Assembly: GCA_024811115.1 (NCBI GenBank)
Contig: JAKOGH010000160.1
Location: 1 to 64,000, forward strand
Source of the DNA: Terana coerulea
Taxonomy: Eukaryota > Basidiomycota > Agaricomycetes > Polyporales > Phanerochaetaceae
Direction: 5' to 3'
Length of the DNA stretch: 64,000 nt
In this document: piece after piece, positions 53,693 to 62,087 of the stretch
Layout: each line of letters opens with the position of its first letter
Numbering within the stretch: the stretch's first letter is position 1
Position numbers and translations under genes: made by a program
The notes under the pieces: generated by a model
What the model saw: only the letters and a program-made list of their open reading frames with translations
Told to the model about the DNA's origin: nothing
The model's database searches: none

Positions 53693-53842
53693 CTGTACAT
53701 TAATGACCTGACAGGGGCTAGCGCCCAAATTTGATTTCACCGACAAAGCTCCAAAATCGCCATAAATCGAAAGAAAATTATCGGCGGGGTCAGCGGAAAA
53801 TGGGTGTGACGTGTGACATCCTGTCAGGTCATTAATGTACAG
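53693..53842. mobile_element. TA-flanked MITE, 150 bp
   Basis: Perfect 23-bp terminal inverted repeats start CTGTACATTAATGACCTGAC and are flanked by TA on both sides. This is the signature of a Tc1/mariner-type non-autonomous element. There is no coding capacity. It lies in what was the last exon of copy B. Confidence 0.75.
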
Positions 53843-55889
53843 TAGCTACAGCCTCCGGCCGCGCCGCCTTGCCCTGGAATGGGAAATACTAGTCTCGGTT
53901 CCAGACCCTTTGCCCGCGTTACTGATATTTGTTATCGGATAACAACTGCTTGGTGCAGGGACGCGGGCAAAGGGTCTGGTGAGTTTGGATCATCGGGGTG
54001 CAGATGAAACTCACGTGAGCGCCTACGCTTGTATTGAGGTAAGTAAGGAGTTTGTAACGCTCAGTTCGTCTCTGTACCTCTTGCCTTCTGCGACCTCCCA
54101 CCTCACTGCATATACTCACAAACTCCTCAAATGTCATGGCTTGGATGTATTGCATGACTATTTTATTTTTACGGTATTATTTTTGCATTGCTGGGTGCGC
54201 TGAAGAGCACTTGATAGTCACCAGAGGCCCACTTTCACGTACCTGGGAATCTGCACTGGAATAAACATCATACAGTTTATACCAGACATGATTAGCACAT
54301 TTTCATGAATATATAAGGCATCAGAGTAATTTTCCTGTCAGAGCTTGCGCTGCAGTATGCTACCGACCTCCAAAACCTAGCAGATGTATAGGCGCCAGGT
54401 AAGCCCAGCCTTGTTACCCCCGTCGAAGTCCCTATACAAGCTTTGCTTACTAGGGCTCACGTGAGTTTCATCTACACCCCGATGATCCAAAGTCACCAGA
54501 CTCTAAAGAGGTTGCTCTGCAGCGCGCCTTTCAAACTCCGCTTACTACATTACAAACAGTAACAAAGCGCGAAGCGTGCTGGCTGCGAGCAACCTCTTTA
54601 CGAGTCGGGAACGAGACTAGGGAAATACATCAGTGCATGGTACGGAGATTCCCTTGCTTCTCGGACTACATACCTGTAAACCTTGTGTCTCGCGGCGCAC
54701 CGACTCCAAGAATTTCTCCAGCTTAGCCTCCGAGGCGAGGATATCCTGCCGGGTTGTACGCATGCAGAGTTCGAGCTGGAGCTGTGTATTGCTCTGCGTG
54801 ACCTACGAGCGAGTGTAAATAACACGAGATGGCTGTAGGGACCGACGTGGACGTACCAGTAGATCACGGATGCCTGACTCGACGGTGGACAAAGAGCGCT
54901 CTGCCCTGCGCCGATGTCGGTCCTGCACGCATTGGTTCGCAAACTGGAGTGTTTCATGAGCTTTTTCCGCAATGAACAACAGAAAGGGGCTCGGCGGGCG
55001 TACCTCGAATGCCCGGAAGCGATGCGCCAGCTTTGTTTCGCACTCAGCAATACGCCGCTTATCTGAGGCCGCACAGAACGTTCGGCGGAAAAGCCTCTGT
55101 CGGGCCATGCGCTCGAGGGCCATACGCGGCTCCTCCAGCGTTCTGCGCGCAGTGAACCATAGTCAGCATTGACCATGCAGTTCCGCTGATTGAGTAGATA
55201 TACGGGTATAGCCAAGCTATGTGATCACGGAACTCGTCCGTAAGGTCGTCCTCGCTCCATTCGCTACATCGCCGCAGAATATCGGCGTAGAGCGCGACTT
55301 GCGCTCAGAGCCTGCAACAGTCGTCCTTGTTGGATTTGACGGTCTAAGTGTCGTGCTCAGCTCGATCGGGTCGTGAACAAAGGAGGCAAAGACTGCTCAC
55401 CTGCACGACGTCGATAATCATACCTGCCACCTCAAGCACGCCTTTCGCGACAGGCGCGTTAAGCCCTTCGACGACGCGCGAGGTGATCCTCAGTCCGCCT
55501 AGCGCACAATCTAGCACAACTTCGGAATTGGAGGGAGTGCTATCTACCACCGGGGTCGGTCGCTGCTTTCTGAGACGCAGACCGCGAATGCGTGAAAACC
55601 GAAAACATTGCACGGCGAGCGGCGGAGACTCGGAGATTGCGTGGGATGTCGAAAGATGGAGGATGCGTACGTCAGCGTGCTGGGTGAGGAAACGTAGCCC
55701 GCACACGCATGCCTGCCCGCTGCGAGCAATGCGAAGCCATGCGGCGGTACTCCTAGGCACAGCCAGTCCAAGCAAGGGTATTGGTATGCGCGATAGAAGG
55801 AGCTGGGCGTTATTAAGGTCAAGCCAAGCACTTAAGAGACCACACTTCAAATCTTTCCAGATAGTATTTATCGAGGTTTTGGTCGCCAT
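53832..55889 (-). pseudogene. MLKL/HeLo-like helical bundle gene, copy B, rearranged and broken
   Basis: Paralogue of copies A and C. The only in-frame start is the ATG at 55889 (MATKTSINTIWKDLK..), whose upstream DNA and first codons match the epimerase-like gene at 63498. The ancestral start is now GTG (near 55612: GCC GTG CAA against GTC ATG CAA in copy C). Exon 1 continues with VVLDCALGGLRITSRVVEGL and GVLEVAGMIIDVVQ. Exon 2 reads TVKSNKDDCCRL and then TGA at 55305-55307, where A and C have RNLAAQ/RKLAAQ. Beyond it, LRRCSEWSEDDLTDEFRDHI and ASDKRRIAECETKLAHRFRA remain. TIR element 1 lies in the final intron. The last exon (GKAARPEAVATVH) stops inside the MITE. The stop codon is not a homopolymer slip, so B is probably a pseudogene. 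Confidence 0.65.
53890..54619. mobile_element. Non-autonomous TIR element 1 (TAGTCTCGGTTCC family), 730 bp
   Basis: Starts TAGTCTCGGTTCCAGACC and ends GGGAACGAGACTA, with a 9-bp duplication GGGAAATAC at 53881-53889 and 54620-54628. The terminal repeat is followed by a local palindrome (CCAGACCCTTTGCCCGCGT paired with 53962-53981). A subterminal inverted pair follows (53976-54030 with 54455-54510, sharing TTTGGATCATCGGGGTG.AG and CACGTGAG). No ORF. Nine-bp duplications suggest Mutator-like transposition. It sits in the last intron of copy B. Confidence 0.8.
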
Positions 55890-56182
55890 GGTCAGGGGGG
55901 GACGACGGGCGCGCGCAGTAAGGTCAGAGGTTGTGAGCAAGGGCATTCTTGTGCTCAGGCGAGCTTATATTTAAATGCCACGGGGATGGCGTGTGACGAC
56001 ATGGCAAGCAACGATGGGAGTGAGGAATGGTCTGCGATGGATTCACAACTTGAACTTCCAGGTCTACAAGCCGCTGCGGGTTACGGTCCGAGCAGCCGCA
56101 CACATTTTCCCACGCACGGCAGGCGGGAACGCCATCTACAGGAATTGCCCTTCTAAGGCATGTGTTGATCCTTGTTGATCCC
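55889..56182 (-). repeat. Captured promoter block, duplicate of the epimerase upstream region
   Basis: 55881-56118 aligns with 63490-63718 (CCATGGTCAGGGGGGGACG.CGGG, GAGGTTGTGAGCAAG, CTTCCAGGTCT, CCGCGCAGCCGCA-like, TCCCACGCA). From about 56119 to 56180 the match continues in inverted orientation (GTGTTGATCCTTGTTGATCC against GGATCAACAAGGATCAACAC at 63720). This is the probable promoter of copy B. Confidence 0.75.
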
Positions 56183-56356
56183 CGCGAGGGCCGCGCGCAG
56201 TTTCTCTCAAGCCCGCCAGTGATCATGAGCGTGCCGCCGAGGATGCGAGGTGGACAAGTAGTCTACTAGCTAGGCGCAGTTCGCCGAGTGCGGACACCCT
56301 TCATTTCGTACCCTCTCGACCGACGACGGACGTTCCTCAAACATTCTCCTTGCGAT

Positions 56357-57620
56357 ATGGGCGGCGCCGGTACCGGTCTGGCGAGCGTTCTCCTTCTGCT
56401 GACCGCCGTATCCGCCCTCTACCTCATCTTCATTGCGCCGCCCTCCTCGGCCGTCCTCTTTCCATCTCTCACAGCTGCCAAAACTAACGGATTCCCGGAT
56501 GGCCGCACCCTGCGCACGACGTACACTGGCGTCGAGCGCGTGGACGGCGTGCTGCTCGGGCTCGTCGCGTTCTTCAGCCTTGCGGTGGACGGCGCAGATG
56601 CCGCGATGTGGCGCTTCACGCTTTGGTTCCTTGCACAGCTCGCGCCGCTGCTCGTCTTCCTCTACTGGGAAGCCGGCAGGGCGACGTCGTGGATTGTCGG
56701 CTTGTGAGTCGCTGTGTCCTTCCCAAACGCCAGTGTGTAGATGAAGCTTGCTGATGCTGATGGGGTGTGCCGACGTTGTGCTCTAGCCCAACCATCTTCC
56801 CCGGCATTCTCATGCAGATCTTCTCTGCAGGGTTCACTATTCCCCTGTACCTCCTTCTCTTCGTCCTCCTCGTGCCCGCCGCGCCTCCAGTACCCCCTCA
56901 CCAGCGCACGCACCGCTCTCGCGCGCCCGCGCGCTCGTCCCGGGCCTCATCCTCGGCTTCGCGCTCCCCTCCGCCGCGCTGCTCTTCCCTCCCGCACACA
57001 CCACCCTGGGTACGCGCCAGCTGATCGCGGCCGCGTGGCAGCCGTTCCCGGTCTATGTCGCGCTTGTGGTCAACCTCGTGCGGGTCCTGGACGCCGCACG
57101 CAGCGTACGCGGCGGCGGGCCTCCGTCGGCGGCGCGGGCATACGTGACGCGCCGCGCGACGCTTGGGTGGGTGCAGCGTGCGTACGCCCTTTGCGGCGCG
57201 CTCGCGGGCGCGGCACACGGCGCCGTGGTGGTGTCGGCCCTACGCGCGGACGGCGCACACGGCCTCGCGCACGTCTTCGTGCCGTACACCCTGCACGCCC
57301 ACCTACCCGCCTTCCTCTCCGCCAGCAGGGCCACGGAGCTCCCAGGTGATGCGCTGCCGGCGTACCGCCTCGCGGCGCGCCGCTTCCTGCACGTCGACTG
57401 GCTGTGCTGCACGCTCGCGATGCTGATCTTCCTCGGGTGGGCGCGCGGCGCGGTGCGTGTGGACGCGAAGCGGGGCGCGGGGCTGGGGCGGTGGGTGCTC
57501 ACTGTGCTGGGGCTGAGTGTGGTGGCGGGGCCGGGCGCGGCGGTCGCGTGGGCGGCGGCGCAGCGGGAGGAGGCGATCTTTGCTGTGCAGGAGCGGGAGG
57601 CGGACAGGAAGCATGGGTGA
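56357..57620 (+). CDS. Uncharacterised multipass membrane protein
   Basis: I do not recognise a named family. The start MGGAGTGLASVLLLLTAVSA (56357; an in-frame ATG at 56288 is an alternative) leads into YLIFIAPPSSAVLFPSL and KTNGFPDGRTLRTTYTGVE, then WFLAQLAPLLVFLYWEAGR. An intron (56707-56787) joins TIFPGILMQIFSAGFTIPLY. After a probable one-base shift near 56930 the frame continues with LILGFALPSAALLFPPAHTT, PFPVYVALVVNLVRVLD and FLHVDWLCCTLAMLIFLGWA, ending AVQEREADRKHG. About eight hydrophobic spans and about 400 residues. Its flanks (55889-56182 and 57860-58000) are the two halves of a block that is contiguous at 63498-63960. Confidence 0.6.
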
Positions 57621-58225
57621 ATGGGGGCTCGGGTTTGCTGTCGGTGGTGTTTGAGAGGAATGTGGTTTACAACGTGGCACGCCAGAAATCACCACCTGAA
57701 GTAAGTAATTAGCACCCGAAGAGCTAGTTTCTGTCGGTATCTTGAATAACAAAAACTGCGATAAACCTGCACCTTACGTCCCATGCGGCAAGTCACGACA
57801 AACCTGATATCCGTTGATGCGCGGTTAGATTATCCACTGCCTACCGGATCTCACCACACATGTGTGAAAAAAGACAATTCGTTGAACGAAACCCGAGGCG
57901 GATGCGGGTACAACATGTGAGATGACTGTAAAAGCACGACGAACTGCGAGTTTGCGGGAATTGGAGTATTTGCGCCATTCACCTCAGCCACTGCATGCCT
58001 TATATCTAGATCTGGACAAGCTCGAGAGGTACCCTATGGCGCCAAAGCCGAGATTCCGTCAGGGCAGGGCAGTGCCCTAATCATGATTCATCATTACTGA
58101 GTTGCAAACAACGCGAGAGGATAAGCTAATACAGTATTAATAGTATCTTGCATGGATAGTGCAGATCTTGATAGGCGCAGCTGCATGACCTATGGTGGCT
58201 GCACCCACTTCATGACGAGTGCCAA
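57621..58225. other. Intergenic, with second half of the duplicated upstream block
   Basis: 57860-58000 (GATGCGGGTACAAC.TGTGAGA.., AGCACGACGAACTGC, CAGCCACTGCATGCCT) resembles 63850-63955. No gene is seen. Confidence 0.5.
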
Positions 58226-58234
58226 GGGTCACCC

Positions 58235-58957
58235 TAGTCTCGTTCACAGACGCACAGAGCAGGAGGTAACAAACTGATGGTATCAGTTTGTTATCGGACT
58301 ACAAAAGTCCGCCTGCAGAGCTTGCTCTGTAGCGTCTGGTGACTTTCGCTTAGACGGGTGTAGATAAGGAGCACGTGAGCGCTGGGTAAGAAACTTTTGT
58401 GACGATGCTTCAAGCCGCTACTAACAATGGGCTTACTCGGCGCCTACATGACAGCTGAAAAATCGCGTCTCGCTGTGCGGCATACACATCTACGCTTGGT
58501 ATAAAAATTGAGAAACATCTTGAAAATTCATTTTTGGCATCTAGTCATACGCTGGAATTATCAGTAGGACTCATGTTGGGTATATCCCTCCCAGTATGCA
58601 TAATGGGAAGACAGTCCCTCGTTGTGCAGGTTACTGGCACCCTTGCAACGACTTACTCATCATAAAAATATTCTTGCATATAGTTTTCAGAGATGCCAAC
58701 CAACCTAAGATGTAGAACGGATGACAAAGCGTAGCTAAGAGGAGGAACAATTCAAAATCTCAACCATGAAACCGAGGGCGCTAGCCCGTATACAAACGCG
58801 TTACTTACTTCAATACAACAGATAAGCGCCACGTGAATCTCATCTACACCCGTCTAAGCCAAAGTCACCAGACTCTTGACGCACGTATCTGCAAGCCCCA
58901 GTTTGTAGTCGATAACAAATTACTTACTAGTGCGTCAAGAGTCTGGAACCGAGACTA
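58235..58957. mobile_element. Non-autonomous TIR element 2 (TAGTCTCGGTTCC family), 723 bp
   Basis: Starts TAGTCTCGTTC and ends GGAACCGAGACTA, with the 9-bp duplication GGGTCACCC at 58226-58234 and 58958-58966. It shares the subterminal motif TCTGGTGACTTT..GGGTGTAGAT..CACGTG with element 1 at both ends (58334-58385 and inverted 58812-58870), plus local palindromes such as TAACAAACTGATGGTATCAG. No ORF. Confidence 0.8.
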
Positions 58958-58973
58958 GGGTCACCCAAGGATC

Positions 58974-59830
58974 CAGACTCCTACCCGTCGTGTATGGACG
59001 GAGAGGGAGAGAGAAAGGGAGGAGGAGGAGGAGAAGGCGCTTGATGGGTCAGATCTGACCGCCCGATATTCCAAAGGCTCCCTACCGTCCATACACGACT
59101 GGCAGAAAACAAATGTAAACAACTTATATAAGCGTGATGGGGGATGCCGAAAACGATGCCGTGCTCGAATTTCTGAAAACTCCCATCACTGCCATCAACG
59201 CAACTCAGTACCGCCTGCGTCCGAGTCCCGATGGCTCGACACAACGCCTGCCTGGTTTGCTGGTGAGCTTGACCGTACGAATCGTTTGAGCCATAGATAC
59301 TTCCCTCTTGTAATGCGCGATGTTTCCCTCAATAGTTGGCACAATACCATGTAAAAGTGCGTATGCAAAGAGTCAAAGCGCCGTGTAAATAGCTCCGACG
59401 AGTCGCCCACACCTAGGTGTTACACTCCTGGTGCACTATCTCTGCCTTGATTAGTGCTTTGACTCCGCAACTCCTCTTTCCGCCGGCAAACTATGCTCTG
59501 GCTTACATTTTCGATTCGGCATGTATCCCCCGAAGCAATTGGCAGGGACGAGGTGTCTCGCAAGGCTGAGGCCGGTAGACAAGTGACCACACGCAGGCAG
59601 TCGCGTTGATGGCAGTGATGGGAGTTTTCAGAAATTCGAGCACGGCATCGTTTTTCGGCATCCCCATCACGCTTATATAAGTTGTTTACATTTGTTTTCT
59701 GCCAGTCGTGTATGGACGGTAGGGAGCCTTTGGAATATCGGGCGGTCAGATCTGACCCATCAAGCGCCTTCTCCTCCTCCTCCTCCCTTTCTCTCTCCCT
59801 CTCCGTCCATACACGACGGGTAGGAGTCTG
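58974..59830. mobile_element. Non-autonomous TIR element 3 with 228-bp inverted arms, 857 bp
   Basis: Starts CAGACTCCTACCCGTCG and ends CGACGGGTAGGAGTCTG, with the 9-bp duplication CCAAGGATC at 58965-58973 and 59831-59839. Left arm 58974-59201 and right arm 59603-59830 are near-perfect reverse complements, and weaker pairing extends a further ~20 bp. The ~400-bp centre has no ORF. The ends are different from elements 1 and 2, so this is a second family with the same duplication length. Confidence 0.85.
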
Positions 59831-59974
59831 CCAAGGATCAAACTATAGGCTCGAACCAGCCACCTTGCACGTAACATAACAATATACGCTGGTCGCTATT
59901 AAGAATAACGTACCTCACAGTACGTTCTTAAGAGCTCCCTGCGGGCTGGTAACGAGTCTACTGCCGTTTGCATA

Positions 59975-60456
59975 AGTCCGTGAAATCACAGAATTTCCCC
60001 GAGTTTGTTTGGCCCTGCTTGGCTGCAGCACGTGGCCCTTCGCAGATTCCTCTTCCAGCCATAGCTGAGAGCATGAATATTAGTAGAAAAATGGAGTAAT
60101 ATCTTACCGACATTATTAACACCTTCGGATACTCTCCAGCTCAATATGGGGACGAAGGTGCGATAGCTGCGAGAAATCCACTCTTAGAAGGGAGACGCTG
60201 ACTTCGAGAAGCGCTCACTTGGCTCTGGGTCCATGCGCTTGGGCGTCTACACGAAAGGAGACTAATCCTCATAAACTAGGTTATGGCGTGGTGAAAAACA
60301 TGGAAGAGTACTCCTGTAAGACATTAAAATGCACGCAGGTAGCTAATTGATTAAATCGACCTGAAAACGCGGAGGCAAACGCGTACTCCGCGCTGGTCAC
60401 GGGGTGAGCCAAACAGGGCCAAGCAAACCCATCGAAATTCCCTGATTTCACGGACT
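59975..60456. mobile_element. Possible TIR element 4, 482 bp
   Basis: AGTCCGTGAAATCA at 59975 is inverted at 60443-60456, and arms of about 50 bp pair with a few mismatches (..GAATTTC..GTTTG.TTGGCCCTG.TTGGC). No clean target duplication is seen at these boundaries. No ORF. It lies just beyond the 3' end of copy C. Confidence 0.5.
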
Positions 60457-60488
60457 GATTCCTACTGATTCCAATCAGACTACTGGCG

Positions 60489-61540
60489 TCAGCTAAAAAA
60501 AAAACCGAAGCTGATCACAGCTGCCTCCAATCGCATAGCCTTTCCCTGAAAGAGCAAGCGCATCAATGCATAGCACCATTTCCTCTTGCTTCTCGGATTG
60601 CATACCTGTAAACCTTGTATCTCGCAGCGCATTGCCTCCAAGGACACCTCATGCTTGGCCTCCGAGGCAAGGATAGCGTGCACGCCGAGCGCGAGCTCGA
60701 CCTGTGTGTCGCTTTGCGCGTCCTGGGGTCGGAAACTTGAGACGGGACAGTCAATGAAGAGTTTGTCAATGAGACATACCTGTACTTCCCGTACGCCCGA
60801 CTCGACGGCGTGCAGAGAGCGCTCTACCCTGCGCCGATGTCGGTCCTGCACGCACTGATTCGCAAGCTGGCGCGTTGCATGAGCGCCTTGTACAACGAAT
60901 GACAGAAAAGGGCTCGACAGCGTACCTCGAATGCCCGGAAGCGATGCGCTAGCTTTGCTTCACACTGAGCAATACGCCGCTTGTCTGAGGCCGCACAGAA
61001 TGTTCGGCGTAGGAGCCTCTGTCGAGCCATGCGCTCGAGGGTCACGCGCGTCTCTTCCAGCATTCTGCGCACAATGGACCACGGCCAGCATGAGCCACTA
61101 TACAGCTCCGTTGAATGAGTAGACATACGGGTATAGCCAAGCAATGTGCTCCCGGAACTCTTCTGTGAGGTCGTCCTCGCCCCATTCGGAGCAACGCTCT
61201 AGAATGTTGACGTAGAGCGTAACTTGGGCCGCGAGCTTGCGGCAGTCATCTTTGTTCGCCTTCGCCGTCTGTAAATTTCAACATCTTGAGCCACACTTGA
61301 ACAGTTCATGGGGTGTGAGAAGCTTACCTGCGCAAGCTCCAGAACGATTCCCGCTACCTCGAGCACGCCTTTCGCAACGGGGACATTAAGCCCTTCGACG
61401 ATCCCCGAAGCGATCTTCAGCCCCACTTGAGCACAATCGACAAGCAACTCCGCATTCGTGGGGGCGTCCTCTGCAGTGAGACTCGGCTGCTTCCTCCTGA
61501 GGCGCATGTTGAAGACACGCCGCGGATTGAACTGTTGCAT
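60489..61540 (-). CDS. MLKL/HeLo-like helical bundle protein, copy C
   Basis: The most intact member beside copy A, with the same six-exon plan. Exon 1 (start 61540) is MQQFNPRRVFNMRLRRKQPS, then LLVDCAQVGLKIASGIVEGL and GVLEVAGIVLELAQ. Exon 2 carries TAKANKDDCRKLAAQVTLYV and LERCSEWGEDDLTEEFREHI. Exon 3 has RVTLERMARQRLLRRTFCAA and SDKRRIAQCEAKLAHRFRAF. Then come LANQCVQDRHRRRVERSLHA and DTQVELALGVHAILASEAKH, and the final exon GKAMRLEAAVISFGFFFS with stop at 60489. The basic N-terminus (RLRRK) could contact acidic lipids, as in MLKL-type bundles. That is inference. The length of the terminal T run (coding strand) decides the last residues and may be misread. Confidence 0.62.
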
Positions 61541-62087
61541 GACGAGCGGCGGGGAGATTGCGGGGGGCGTTGGAGGATAGGGGATGCGTACGATAGCTTG
61601 CTAGGTGAGAGGATGCAGCACACACCCCCATGCCTGCGCTGCGAGGGTTGCGATGGAATGTGGCGGTCCTACTAGGTACAGCCCGCCGAAGCAACTGTAT
61701 TGCGTCCGCGCGAACCAAGGAACCGGGCGCTACTAAGATCGTCAACTTTTACGGCCGTGCCGAGCGAGAGACCAGATTTTGCATCTTTGTTTCAGATAGT
61801 TAGTGACTCTATAGCTGCACAAAAAGATGAATGCGGTCGATCCAAGTGTGAACATGCTGAAAGGCCACCGAGAGGCTTGTATCGACCGCCCTAACAGATA
61901 ACCAGGTGGCGGAGGCCACCGCTGGTGAACACCGCCGAGTCAATGGTAGGACGCTTCCCGCGTCGTTCGCAGAGCTGAAAATCTGCCAGAGCCATCAATC
62001 AAGTCCATGTTATTTCTGCGAAACGAACACATCCACATTTACCATACAAATACATGCCGGAGGCGCTGTGCCGCACCGTCCCAGCTA
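61541..62087. other. Intergenic between copy C and the epimerase-like gene
   Basis: The first ~250 bp beyond the copy C start resembles the exon-1 extension of copy B (CGCATCC..CGCAATCTC.., GCATG.GTGTG). This shows that B's extra N-terminus was once 5' untranslated DNA. No gene. Confidence 0.5.

Noticed and set aside
59840..59900. tRNA-like stretch (reverse strand GGTGGCTGGTTCGAGCC)
   Set aside because: Resembles a B box, but no acceptor stem, anticodon arm or full A box can be folded around it.
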